From: Bradyrhizobium sp. SSBR45G
Lineage (GTDB): Bacteria > Pseudomonadota > Alphaproteobacteria > Rhizobiales > Xanthobacteraceae
Direction of reading: 5' to 3'
Assembly (NCBI RefSeq): GCF_030159255.1
Contig: NZ_BSCT01000002.1
Coordinates: forward strand, 333,509 to 397,508
Length of the DNA: 64,000 nt
Part shown: in pieces, positions 16,938-25,660 of the stretch
Layout of the letters: the number at the start of each line of letters is the position of its first letter
How positions within the stretch are numbered: the stretch's first letter is position 1
Notes under the pieces: generated by a model
What the model was told of the DNA's origin: nothing
What the model saw: the letters and a program-made list of their open reading frames with translations, nothing else
Databases searched by the model: none
Position numbers and translations under genes: made by a program

Positions 16938-17008
16938 CGTCATTGCGAGCGAAGCAGTCCAGAGTCCCCGGGGGTGCCCTGGACTGCTTCGCTTCGCTCG
17001 CAATGACG
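16938..17008. repeat. Palindromic repeat (CGTCATTGCGAGC family)
   Basis: CGTCATTGCGAGCGAAGCAGTCC is inverted as GGACTGCTTCGCTTCGCTCGCAATGACG around a CCCCGGGGG centre. The same family is at 41082-41161 and begins again at 63946. Confidence 0.75.
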
Positions 17009-17069
17009 AAGATGATAGAGCTTTCTCCGAGCTGATTCAGATATGAATGAAGGGCGTAGGAGAGGTCCA

Positions 17070-17810
17070 ATGCGGCTTGCGGTGATTTCCGACGTGCATG
17101 GCAACCTTCCGGCGCTGGAGGCCGTGCTGGCTGACATCGAGACCCGCAGTGTGGACGCCACGATCAATCTCGGCGACTGCGTCAGCAGCCCGCTGTGGCC
17201 GGTCGAAACATTCGACCTGCTGCAGTCGCTGGCGCTGCCGACCGTGCGTGGCAATCACGACCGCTGGATCGAGGAATGGCCGGAGGAGAAGCTGTCGCCG
17301 GCCGGCCGCTTCGCCCGCGCGGCGCTGACTGCCGAGCAGCGACGGCAATTGCATGCCTTGCCCGCGCGAGTCGCGCTGGAGCAGGGCATCCTCGCCGTGC
17401 ACGGCACGCCCGATGACGACAGCAGCCTCCTGCTCGAAGAGATGCTCGACGACGGGCGTTATGTGCCGGCGCGCCGCGAGGTGCTGGCCTCGCGTCTTGT
17501 CAATCTCGGCGGCGCCACGCTGGTGCTGTGCGGCCACAGCCATCGCCAGGCGGTGGTGCAGGTGCCGCGCGGACCGCTGGTCGTCAATCCCGGCAGCGTC
17601 GGCTGTCCGGTGTTCGGCGACATTCCGATCGCGGCCCAGCTCGAATATCGCTCGCCGCACGCGCGCTACGCGGTGCTGACGGAGCGGCGGGGACATTGGC
17701 AGGCCGAGCTGTTCGCGCTGACCTATGACTGGGATCGCGCCGCGGCGCGCGCCGCCGAGAACGGTTTTCCGCATTGGGCCAGCGCCTACGCGTCCGGCGC
17801 CGTGCTCTGA
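17070..17810 (+). CDS. Calcineurin-like metallophosphoesterase (YfcE/MJ0936 type)
   Basis: This 246-residue cytoplasmic phosphodiesterase has the dinuclear-metal motifs in order: SDVHGN near residue 8, GDCV at about 38, GNHDRW near 65, a His in AVHGTP, GHSH near 160 and NPGSVGCP. It is of the small YfcE-like type. AGGAGAGG before the ATG at 17070 supports this start over the ATG at 17043. The substrate is unknown; the family includes phosphodiesterases with broad in vitro activity. It converges with the TetR gene three bases away. Confidence 0.85.
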   Translation: MRLAVISDVHGNLPALEAVLADIETRSVDATINLGDCVSSPLWPVETFDLLQSLALPTVRGNHDRWIEEWPEEKLSPAGRFARAALTAEQRRQLHALPARVALEQGILAVHGTPDDDSSLLLEEMLDDGRYVPARREVLASRLVNLGGATLVLCGHSHRQAVVQVPRGPLVVNPGSVGCPVFGDIPIAAQLEYRSPHARYAVLTERRGHWQAELFALTYDWDRAAARAAENGFPHWASAYASGAVL

Positions 17811-17813
17811 CCC

Positions 17814-18410
17814 TCAATCGCTCCTCGCCGCGCCGGTCACCACGGCGCGAACGGCGCAGGCGATCAGGTCCGGCAGATGGACGTCGGGCTTGCCCCGGCT
17901 GCGACCAGCCAGCCACGCCCTGCAGAACATCTGGGCCGGCCCGATGATCTGGCTGATCAGGACCTCGGGGGAGTGTGCGGCGAGCGCGCCGCGCGCTAGG
18001 TTCGGCTCGTACCAGCGGGCCAGGCCGGCGCGGAACCGCTCGTTGCTGGATGTTTGATCGTCGCGGATCGCCGCCGTGTGGGCGCTCGGTGCGTGAACGA
18101 ACATGAAGCGGGCCTGCGCGCGGTGGTCGAGGACCCAGCGCATATGCGCCGTCACCAGCGCCGCGACGCCGTCGCGCGCTGTGGGATGTCCCGCAACCGC
18201 GCCGACCAGCGCGTCATGATAGGCGTCGAGCGCCGACAGGAACACGGCGCCGGCAACCGCGTCCTTCGACGGAAAGGCATGGAAGAAGCTGCCATTGGAG
18301 ACGCCGGCGCGATCGCAGATGGCCGCGACGGTGGCCGCCTCGTATCCGCTCTGGTCGAACTCCGCCAGCGCCGCATCGATGATGCGCGCCCGGCTGGTCT
18401 TTCGCGTCAT
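17814..18410 (-). CDS. TetR-family transcriptional regulator
   Basis: This 198-residue repressor has a TetR N-terminal helix-turn-helix (RARIIDAALAEFDQSGYEAATVAAICDRAGVSNGSFFHAFPSKDAV, about residues 7-52) and an all-helical ligand domain. It is divergent from the amidohydrolase gene. The 113-base space between them has a tandem palindrome over the predicted -10 region, so it probably represses both genes and is released by an unknown small molecule. Confidence 0.88.
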   Translation of the reverse strand: MTRKTSRARIIDAALAEFDQSGYEAATVAAICDRAGVSNGSFFHAFPSKDAVAGAVFLSALDAYHDALVGAVAGHPTARDGVAALVTAHMRWVLDHRAQARFMFVHAPSAHTAAIRDDQTSSNERFRAGLARWYEPNLARGALAAHSPEVLISQIIGPAQMFCRAWLAGRSRGKPDVHLPDLIACAVRAVVTGAARSD

Positions 18411-18449
18411 CCGCGTCCGTCTCCTCTGTGGTCAGCGCGCGCCTGCGGT

Positions 18450-18501
18450 TTGACAACATAGCCCGCCCGCCCGTAGAGTAAAACTCTAGAGTAAAGCTCT
18501 A
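18450..18501 (+). promoter_or_regulatory. Promoter with tandem TetR-type operators
   Basis: TTGACA (18450-18455) is followed after 18 bases by TAGAGT (18474-18479), a plausible sigma-70 promoter for the amidohydrolase gene. The -10 lies in TAGAGTAAAACTCTA (18474-18488), a perfect palindrome with a three-base centre, and a second copy TAGAGTAAAGCTCTA (18487-18501) overlaps it by two bases. The 13-base period suggests cooperative dimers. Binding by the adjacent TetR protein is inferred. Confidence 0.65.
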
Positions 18502-18523
18502 ATTTGCCTTGGGAGACGTGCCG

Positions 18524-19339
18524 ATGTCGCGGATCATCGATGCCTGGATGCAGCATCCAACCCCTCGCCACGCGGCCGATCCGATGTTTGCCTCGCTCCG
18601 GCGCTGGACGGCCGGGACGCCGCGCCCGGAGGTCATCACGGAGGACATGACGCTCGCCGCGATGGACGAGGGCGGGGTGGCCGTGAGCCTCGCATCGGCG
18701 TGGTGCGCGCCGCATGGCTGGATGATCTCCAACGACGAGGTCGCAGCGGTGGCCACGAGCTATCCCGGCCGCTTCGTGGGCGTCGCCAGCGCCGATCTCG
18801 CCCGTCCGATGGACGCGGTGCGCGAGCTCAGACGCGCGGTCCGCGAGCTCGGCTTCAAGGGCCTGCGGGTGCTGCCGTGGCTATGGGGCGTGCCGCCGAC
18901 CGACCGGCGGTTCTATCCGCTGTTCGCCGAATGCATCGAGCTGGGCGTGCCGTTCTGCACGCAGGTCGGCCACACCGGGCCGTTGCGGCCGTCGGAAACC
19001 GGGCGGCCAATTCCCTATATCGACGAGGTGGCGCTGGACTTCCCCGAACTGGTCATCGTCGCCGGGCACATCGGCTATCCCTGGACGCAGGAGATGATCG
19101 CGGTCGCGACCAAGCACGAGAACGTCTACATCGACACGTCCGCCTACACGGTGAAGCGCTATCCGCCGGAGATCGTGCAGTACATCAGGACAAACGGGCG
19201 GCGGAAGGTCCTGTTCGGCACGAACTATCCGATGATCACGCCGGCCAAGGCGCTCGAAGGGCTCGACGCGCTCGGGCTCGATGCCGAGGCGCGCGAGCTG
19301 TTTCTCGGCGGCAATGCCGCGCGCGTCTTCAAGCTCTGA
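18524..19339 (+). CDS. Amidohydrolase-2 family protein with altered metal site
   Basis: This 271-residue TIM-barrel protein is related to ACMSD/gamma-resorcylate-type metal-dependent hydrolases and decarboxylases. GLRVLPWLWG, QVGHTG, VIVAGHIGYPW and VLFGTNYPM mark the strands of the barrel. The N-terminal HxH metal motif is missing (IIDAWMQHP) and the usual Asp of FGxDxP is Asn, so metal binding or activity may be changed or lost. GGGAGA lies seven bases before the ATG. It is probably repressed by the divergent TetR protein. Confidence 0.8.
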   Translation: MSRIIDAWMQHPTPRHAADPMFASLRRWTAGTPRPEVITEDMTLAAMDEGGVAVSLASAWCAPHGWMISNDEVAAVATSYPGRFVGVASADLARPMDAVRELRRAVRELGFKGLRVLPWLWGVPPTDRRFYPLFAECIELGVPFCTQVGHTGPLRPSETGRPIPYIDEVALDFPELVIVAGHIGYPWTQEMIAVATKHENVYIDTSAYTVKRYPPEIVQYIRTNGRRKVLFGTNYPMITPAKALEGLDALGLDAEARELFLGGNAARVFKL

Positions 19340-19408
19340 TCGGCTGCCGCTGGTAGGTCAGGGAAGGTCGAGCCGCCGAACCAGGTCACGCCCTCCGCGC
19401 GCCGCTTG

Positions 19409-21895
19409 TCAGTAAAGTCCGCCAGTGCCCTGCATCACGGCGCCGGAGTCCGGTGCACTGCTGGGAAGACCCGGAAACCGGTTCGGATCCGACTCGCCCA
19501 GCGCCGAATAGCCGTCCGGCGGCGCTGTGCCGGGCTTGAACGGCTCAAGGATCACGCCGGCCGTCTGTCCGGCGGCGGCGCGCATGCCGGTCTTGGCGTC
19601 GACGCGGACGAGCTTGATGCCGGCCGGCATCTTGAACGGCGTCGCCGGCTTGTCGGCGAGCGCGAGCTTCAGGAAGTCGCGCGCGACCGGCGCCGCGATG
19701 CGCGCCGCCTGCGCCGTCCGTCCGAGACTGCGCGGCTTGTCGTAGCCGATGTAGAGGCCGACGACGAGATCCGGCGAGAACCCGACGAACCACACATCCT
19801 TGGCCTCGTTGGTGGTGCCGGTCTTGCCGGCGATCGGCTTGCCGACATCCTTGAGCGCGACCGCGGTGCCGCCCTGCACGACGCCTTCCATCAGCTCGGT
19901 GATCTGGTAGGCGGTCAGGCTGTCCAGCACCTGCTCGCGGTGATCCACCAGTTGCGGCTCGGGCTGGTTGTGCCAGCCTTCAGGCGCCTCGCACCCGCGA
20001 CATTCGCGGCTGTCATGGCGGAAAATGGTGTGGCCGTAGCGATCCTGGATGCGATCGATCAGGGTCGGCTTCACGCGACGGCCGCCGTTGGCGATCATCG
20101 CATAGGCCGTCACCATTCGCATCACCGTGGTCTCGCCGGTGCCGAGCGAGTAGGACAGATAGTTCGGTACGTCGTCGTAGATCCCGAAGCGCTTCGCATA
20201 TTCCGAGATCAGGGGCATGCCGACATCCTGCGCCAGCCGGACCGTGACCGTGTTCAGCGACAGTCGCAGCGCATTGCGCAGCGTCGTCGGCCCGAGATAT
20301 TTGCCGCTGGTGAAATCCTCGGGACGCCAGACCTCGCTGCCCTGTCCCTGCTCGATCTCGAGCGGTGCGTCGACGATCATGCTCGACGGCGTATAGCCGT
20401 TGTCGAGCGCAGCCGAATAGACGATCGGCTTGAAGGTCGAGCCGGGCTGGCGGTAGGCCTGCGAGGCGCGGTTGAACTGGCTCTGGTCATAGGAGAAGCC
20501 GCCGACCATCGCGACCACCCGGCCGGTGTTGGGCTCCATCGCGACCATCGCGCCGGACACTTCGGGCAATTGCTCCAGCCGGTATTGGCCGTCGACCGCC
20601 TTGCCCTCCTTGAAGAGCGGATCGACATAGATCACGTCGCCGGGCTGCAACACCTGCGACACCGCGGTGGGGGTCTTGCCGCGCGCCGGGCCGGCGACGG
20701 CTCTGGCCCATCTGACACCATCGAGAGAAATCAGCCCGGTCTGACGCTCCTTGCTGACCGCGCCGAATTCGCGGGCCGGCTGGAAGCCGATGCGCGCCGC
20801 CTGGTCCGAGGTCTCCAGCACGACGGCCATGCGCCACGGTGAGATGTCGGTCAGCGATTTCACCTCGGCGAGTTTGGGCCCCCAGTCTCCGGACATGTCG
20901 AGCTTGCTGACCGGCCCGCGATAGCCTTGCTCCTGGTCGTAACGGACCAGCCCGGCGGCCAGCGTCTTGCGCGCCATCACCTGGATCTTTGGGGCGAGCG
21001 TCGTGTGCACGGACAGGCCGCCTTCGTACAGCTTCTTCTCGCCATAGCGCTCGAACAGGTCGCGCCGGGTCTCCTCGGCGAAGAACTCGCCGGCGAACGT
21101 GTGGGCGTTGGCGGCGTGACTGTTGAGCGTGATCGGCTCGCGGCGCGCCTTGTCGGCGTCGGTCCTGGTGATCAAGCCGTTTTCGAACAGACGGTCGACG
21201 ACGTAGTTGCGGCGCTCGATCGCGCGGTCGCGATTCCGGATCGGGTGCAGGCTGCCCGGCATCTTGGGGAGCGCTGCCAAATAGGACGCCTCCGAGATGG
21301 TGAGCTCGTCGACGGACTTGTCGAAATAGGACAGCGCCGCCGCGGCGATGCCGTAGGAGCCGGAGCCGAGATAGATCTCGTTCAGATAGAGCTCGAGGAT
21401 GCGGTCCTTGGAATAGGTGCGCTCGATGCGCAAGGCGAGCAGGGCCTCCTTGATCTTGCGTTTGAACGACACCTCGTTGGTCAGCAGGAAGTTCTTGGCG
21501 ACCTGCTGGGTGATCGTCGATGCGCCCTGCGGCCGGCGATCCGAGCCGAGATGCTGCACATAGGTCACGGCCGCGCGCGCCATGCCGGAAAAATCCAGTC
21601 CGCCATGCTGGTAGAAGTTCTTGTCCTCGGCGGACAGGAACGCGTTGATCACCAGCTTCGGCACGGCCTGGATCGGCAGATAGAGCCGGCGCTCCCTCGC
21701 ATATTCACCCAGCAGCGAACCATCCGCGGCGTGCACCCGGGTCATGACGGCGGGCTCGTAGTCCTGAAGCTGGGAATAATCGGGCAGGTCGTTCGAGAAC
21801 TGCCAGATCAGTCCGGCCGCGCCGGCACCGGCAATCAGGAAAAGGACGGTACCAACGGCAAAAAAGAACCCCAAGAACCGCAGCAGACCACGCAT
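19409..21895 (-). CDS. mrcA: Penicillin-binding protein 1A
   Basis: This bifunctional peptidoglycan synthase is anchored in the inner membrane. The 828 residues have an N-terminal transmembrane helix (FFAVGTVLFLIAGAGAAGLIW), a GT51 glycosyltransferase with E90 in SAEDKNFYQHGG and QGASTITQQVAKNF, an OB-like insert and a transpeptidase with S486 in GSTFKP, SLNTV and KTGTTNEAKD. The ATG at 21895 has AAGGGG upstream; a GTG at 21916 would overlap that site. It stands alone. Confidence 0.93.
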   Translation of the reverse strand: MRGLLRFLGFFFAVGTVLFLIAGAGAAGLIWQFSNDLPDYSQLQDYEPAVMTRVHAADGSLLGEYARERRLYLPIQAVPKLVINAFLSAEDKNFYQHGGLDFSGMARAAVTYVQHLGSDRRPQGASTITQQVAKNFLLTNEVSFKRKIKEALLALRIERTYSKDRILELYLNEIYLGSGSYGIAAAALSYFDKSVDELTISEASYLAALPKMPGSLHPIRNRDRAIERRNYVVDRLFENGLITRTDADKARREPITLNSHAANAHTFAGEFFAEETRRDLFERYGEKKLYEGGLSVHTTLAPKIQVMARKTLAAGLVRYDQEQGYRGPVSKLDMSGDWGPKLAEVKSLTDISPWRMAVVLETSDQAARIGFQPAREFGAVSKERQTGLISLDGVRWARAVAGPARGKTPTAVSQVLQPGDVIYVDPLFKEGKAVDGQYRLEQLPEVSGAMVAMEPNTGRVVAMVGGFSYDQSQFNRASQAYRQPGSTFKPIVYSAALDNGYTPSSMIVDAPLEIEQGQGSEVWRPEDFTSGKYLGPTTLRNALRLSLNTVTVRLAQDVGMPLISEYAKRFGIYDDVPNYLSYSLGTGETTVMRMVTAYAMIANGGRRVKPTLIDRIQDRYGHTIFRHDSRECRGCEAPEGWHNQPEPQLVDHREQVLDSLTAYQITELMEGVVQGGTAVALKDVGKPIAGKTGTTNEAKDVWFVGFSPDLVVGLYIGYDKPRSLGRTAQAARIAAPVARDFLKLALADKPATPFKMPAGIKLVRVDAKTGMRAAAGQTAGVILEPFKPGTAPPDGYSALGESDPNRFPGLPSSAPDSGAVMQGTGGLY

Positions 21896-22851
21896 GGTCG
21901 TGTACCCCTTCGACACGGCATCTCAAATATGCGGCGTTCCCAACAATCTCGGCGCCCAACCATCGTAGCGTCCGCACCCAGCTGAAATGTCGGGTCGGAA
22001 TCCACGAGAGAAGTCGCGGGGCTTCGTAGCATAGGGAACCGCGCCCGGGTGTTCAAATACCATGTCATCAACGGCCAAACTGAGGCTCAAATCGAGCTGG
22101 ATATCCGTTGTTGCGCGGCGGTCCATGGTGACCCCCCGGGCTGCTCCGGCAAACAGAATTATCGTGCGATCTCAAAGCCCAATGTCCTGTCCAGTCCCGT
22201 CACGAAAAATATTTGTCTTTCGTTTTTCCGGAATTCGTGTTTTCCTGTCTCCGTCCCGCCCCGGCACGAGGGGCGTATCGCGATCGTCACGGAACGCGGG
22301 GTGGGATGCGGTGGGCGTTTGGGGTCGCAGCATGGCTTGGCCGTGCGGACGAACGGCTCGAGGCGCACGTCGAAAACGTATGGTCCTGGCATCTCGACGC
22401 TGATGCTACGCCGGTGGTGACGATGATCCGCCGGTCACGGGGGCAAGACAGCCCGATCCCCGGGGAGAGTACGCATAAGACGTAAAGCCATCGCGCAGGG
22501 AATGCCGGTTGACCGGCTGGACCTGTGGTGACTGCCGCCTGCTTTTTTGCTGCAGGCGGGCCATGGGTTGCGGCCAGCACCCGGCATTCCCTGCGCCCTC
22601 GACTGAACGGGGGGTCACGTCGACGATCATGACTCGGGCCAATCATGCCGCGAGAACGACGATCTGCATGTGACGATCAGCATTCCCAGACTGTCGGTTG
22701 CGCGCCGATTGCAGGGTGCCGGATGTCTGGCCCACGAGGCGGGTTTGCGCCGCGAAGTCCGGGTTCCGTAATTCTACGGGCGAGACAATTAACGCGGCTG
22801 AAGCAGCCGATCAGGCATGGCAGGGGATCACAAGGAAGGTTCTGCGCCCTC
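21896..22851. other. Long gap between PBP1A and the histidine kinase, mostly a dispersed element
   Basis: This 956-base gap contains the roughly 440-bp repeat at 22163-22603. About 265 bases beyond PBP1A and 250 bases ahead of the kinase show no gene, tRNA or clear promoter. Open frames inside the repeat read into unrelated frames in the second copy, so they are not called as genes. Confidence 0.6.
22163..22603 (+). repeat. Dispersed ~440-bp element, copy A
   Basis: Its reverse complement aligns along its length with 60714-61161. Shared landmarks are GGCGCAGGGAA at one end, a paired GCCTGC/GCAGGC hairpin with an A/T loop, the internal GACAGGAAAACACGAATTCC (GACAGGAGAACATGAATTCC in copy B) and CGAAAGACAAATATTTTTCG. 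A short peptide frame (LSFFRNSC) is kept in both, but indels break the rest. This looks like a degenerate non-coding mobile repeat. Confidence 0.75.
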
Positions 22852-25167
22852 ATGAATTGGCCTGGCGATCCCTCGAGCTCGAAGCGAACGGCCGGCGGCA
22901 GTCCGCTGGGGGCCTTCTTCCTTTGGATCGGCGGCTTCGGCGCCATCGAAGGTCTCGACGACGAAGCTCTGACGGAGCGCGACCGCCGCCGCATCCGGGC
23001 ACGGCAGATCGATGCCGTCGCGCGCCTCGTCCCGGTGACCATCGGCATCAACTTCGCGAACGCGGCCATCATTCTCGGCGTGTTCTGGAACACCGTTTCC
23101 AATCTCTTTCTGGCCACGTGGGGCACGGCGATCGCCGTGGCCGGCGGCCTGGCGCTGCGCGGCTGGTGGCGCGCGCGGCAATCGCGTCCGCAGGAGGCGT
23201 CCGAACGCGCCACGCGTCGAATGACGCTGCAGGCGTTTTTTCTGGCCTGCATCTGGGGATCGCTGCCGCTGATCGTGATGCCGCAGGTCGATCCGCATCT
23301 GCAGATCATCGTCGGCTCGCTGATGACCGGAATGATCTCCGGCGGCGCGTTCGCGATGTCGAGCGTGCCGCGGGCAGGCCTCGCCTATACTTGGACCTTG
23401 ATGCTCTGCTCGGTCGGCTCGCTGTTTCTCTGCGGCGCTCCGACCTATCTGGTCCTCGTCGTCTTTCTGCTGCTGTACACGTCGTTCATGGTGCGCCACC
23501 TCGTGTCGCACGGCAACGTGTTCCTGGAGAACCTGAAGGCGCAGATCCGTCACGAGCGGCAGAACGAGACGATCTCGCTGCTGCTGAAGGAGTTTCAGGA
23601 GAACGCCTCGAGCTGGCTGTGGCAGACCGACGCCGAGGGCCGCCTGATCGACGCGCCGCAGCGCTTTGCCGACGTGGCCCAGTTGCCGCTCGACCAGCTC
23701 AAGGGCGAGCGGCTGATCGACACGCTGAAATATCTCTGCCCGACGGATACGGCGACGCTCAAATCATTGGCCGACCGCATGGCGCAGCGGCTGTCGATTC
23801 CGGAGAGCCTGATCCATGTGGTGGTTGCCGGAGGCGAGCGCCGGCGCTGGGCGCTGACCGCGCGGCCGGCGCGCGACTATGACGGCAAGTTCGCCGGCTA
23901 TCGCGGCTTCGGGCGCGACGTCACCGAGCGCTGGCGCGCCGAGCAGGCGGAAGCCGAGAGCCGGGCGAAGTCCGACTTCCTGGCGATGATGAGCCACGAG
24001 ATCCGCACCCCGATGAACGGCGTGCTCGGTCTTGCCTCGACCCTGCTGGAGACCAAGCTCGACGACGACCAGCGTCACGCCGTGATGACGATCCGCGAGT
24101 CCGGCGACAATCTGCAGCGCATCCTCAACGACATCCTCGATCTGTCGAAGCTCAACGCCGGCAAGCTGGAGTTCGAGACGGTCGACTTCTCGCCGGCGGC
24201 GCTGGTCGAGGCCGTCACCGCCATCATCGGCGTCAACGCGAAATCGAAGAGCCTGCTGGTCAATGCGGACATCGACACGAAGCTGCCGCCGTCGCTCAAG
24301 GGCGACGTCGCACGCATCCGCCAGGTGCTGATCAACCTCGCCTCCAACGCGGTGAAGTTCACCGAGCAGGGCGGCGTCACTATCGCAGTCGCCTGCCGGA
24401 CGCGCGATGATCACAAGGCGACGATCGAGTGGCGCGTCTCCGACACCGGCATCGGCATTCCCACCGACCGCGTCGGCAAGCTGTTCACCGATTTCGCCCA
24501 GGCCGATGCCTCGATCAACCGCCGCTTCGGCGGCACCGGGCTGGGGCTCGCGATCTCCCGGCGCATCATCGAACAGATGGGCGGGACGATCGCGGTATCC
24601 TCGGTGCAGGGCGAAGGCTCGACCTTCCGTTTCAGCCTGACGCTGCCGTGGAGCGACAAGCAGGTCTCGGATCAGCGCGGCGACCGGGTCGGCGCCGGCG
24701 ATCTCAAGGCGCGGATCGCGGCGCTCGGCCGTCCGCTGCGCGTGCTGATCGCCGAGGACGATGCCACCAACCGCATGGTGGTATCGAAGATGCTGCAGGA
24801 GTTCGCGGTCGACAAATGCATCGTGCCGGACGGCCTGCAGGCGGTGAAGGCTGCCTCCGAGCAGGAGTTCGATCTGGTGCTGATGGACGTCCGCATGCCC
24901 GAGATGGACGGCATCACGGCGACGCGGACGATCCGGGCCAAAGGCGGCCGGCTCGCCGAGCTGCCGATCATCGCGCTGACCGCCAACGCCTTCCCCGACG
25001 ACATCAAGCAATGCCGCGAGGCTGGCATGACCGACTTCCTGGCCAAGCCGCTGCGCAAGCCGGCGATGGTGGCGGCGATGCTGAAGGCGATCGGGATGTC
25101 GGCGCCGAGCGTCGAGGCGCCGGAGCTTGCGCCTTCGGACAGCCCGGTCGTGACGGCGGAGGCCTGA
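22852..25167 (+). CDS. Membrane hybrid sensor histidine kinase
   Basis: This 771-residue sensor has about six membrane segments at roughly residues 45-215 (LVPVTIGINFANAAIILGVFW, FLACIWGSLPLIVM, AYTWTLMLCSVGSLFLCG, YLVLVVFLLLYTSFMV), a PAS-like domain near 240-360, a HisKA domain with H382 in MMSHEIRTPMNG, an HATPase domain (NLASNAVKFTE, SDTGIGIP, GGTGLGLAIS) and a receiver domain with D679 in LMDVRMPEMDG. The ATG at 22852 has AAGGAAGG 12 bases ahead; the in-frame region before it is low quality and carries the repeat edge. The signal is unknown. No dedicated output regulator is adjacent. Confidence 0.88.
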   Translation: MNWPGDPSSSKRTAGGSPLGAFFLWIGGFGAIEGLDDEALTERDRRRIRARQIDAVARLVPVTIGINFANAAIILGVFWNTVSNLFLATWGTAIAVAGGLALRGWWRARQSRPQEASERATRRMTLQAFFLACIWGSLPLIVMPQVDPHLQIIVGSLMTGMISGGAFAMSSVPRAGLAYTWTLMLCSVGSLFLCGAPTYLVLVVFLLLYTSFMVRHLVSHGNVFLENLKAQIRHERQNETISLLLKEFQENASSWLWQTDAEGRLIDAPQRFADVAQLPLDQLKGERLIDTLKYLCPTDTATLKSLADRMAQRLSIPESLIHVVVAGGERRRWALTARPARDYDGKFAGYRGFGRDVTERWRAEQAEAESRAKSDFLAMMSHEIRTPMNGVLGLASTLLETKLDDDQRHAVMTIRESGDNLQRILNDILDLSKLNAGKLEFETVDFSPAALVEAVTAIIGVNAKSKSLLVNADIDTKLPPSLKGDVARIRQVLINLASNAVKFTEQGGVTIAVACRTRDDHKATIEWRVSDTGIGIPTDRVGKLFTDFAQADASINRRFGGTGLGLAISRRIIEQMGGTIAVSSVQGEGSTFRFSLTLPWSDKQVSDQRGDRVGAGDLKARIAALGRPLRVLIAEDDATNRMVVSKMLQEFAVDKCIVPDGLQAVKAASEQEFDLVLMDVRMPEMDGITATRTIRAKGGRLAELPIIALTANAFPDDIKQCREAGMTDFLAKPLRKPAMVAAMLKAIGMSAPSVEAPELAPSDSPVVTAEA

Positions 25168-25179
25168 GGCGCGGGGAGG

Positions 25180-25551
25180 CTAGACCGAGAAGCTGGTGCC
25201 GCAGCCGCACGAGGCGGTGGCATTGGGATTGTTGATCCGGAACGAGGCGCCCATCAGGTCGTCGACGAAGTCGACTTCGGAGCCGGCCAGGAACGGCACC
25301 GACGCCGGATCGACCAGCACCACGGCGCGGTCGCGCGCGATGACGAGATCGTCGTCGGTCTTGGCGCGGTCGATGTCGAACTTGTACTGGAAGCCGGAGC
25401 AGCCGCCGCCTTCCACCGAGATGCGCAGCATCGCGCCTGCGGTCTCCTTGCCGAGGATCTCTCCGATGCGGCGGGCGGCGCGCTCGCTGATGGTGACGGG
25501 GGTGGTCAGGGCATCGGTCGTCATGGCATCAGTCGTCATGGCATCAGTCAT
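25180..25551 (-). CDS. erpA: Iron-sulfur cluster insertion protein ErpA (A-type carrier)
   Basis: This is an A-type carrier that delivers Fe-S clusters to target enzymes. The 123 residues carry the three conserved cysteines: one in VEGGGCSGFQY and two in the terminal CGCGTSFSV. The N-terminus repeats MTDAMTT twice from near-identical 15-base DNA repeats (25518-25551), giving three candidate starts; the outermost one with GGAG ahead is chosen. It is divergent from dgt, with a shared 109-base promoter region. Confidence 0.88.
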   Translation of the reverse strand: MTDAMTTDAMTTDALTTPVTISERAARRIGEILGKETAGAMLRISVEGGGCSGFQYKFDIDRAKTDDDLVIARDRAVVLVDPASVPFLAGSEVDFVDDLMGASFRINNPNATASCGCGTSFSV

Positions 25552-25660
25552 GGCAAGTGGTCTCCGGAAGCGCGTCATGCCCTATTCATTTGGTGCCGGG
25601 CACTCCCCATAGTTAAGTGGGCGCAGTCGAGGAATCAAACCGCAAAAGGAACAATCGCCC

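Larger units (their letters stand above)
16656..17069. other. Repeat cluster between the membrane protein and phosphoesterase genes
   Basis: This 414-base gap is almost wholly made of three different palindromic repeats placed end to end, listed separately. Only the last 60 bases look like a normal upstream region. Confidence 0.65.

Noticed and set aside
16693..17008. A CRISPR-like array
   Set aside because: The repeats are palindromes of different families and lengths without regular spacers, and there are no cas genes.
22163..22420. A protein gene in the open frame with LSFFRNSC
   Set aside because: The second copy of this element breaks the frame by indels and there is no ribosome site; a recurring non-coding repeat is more likely.
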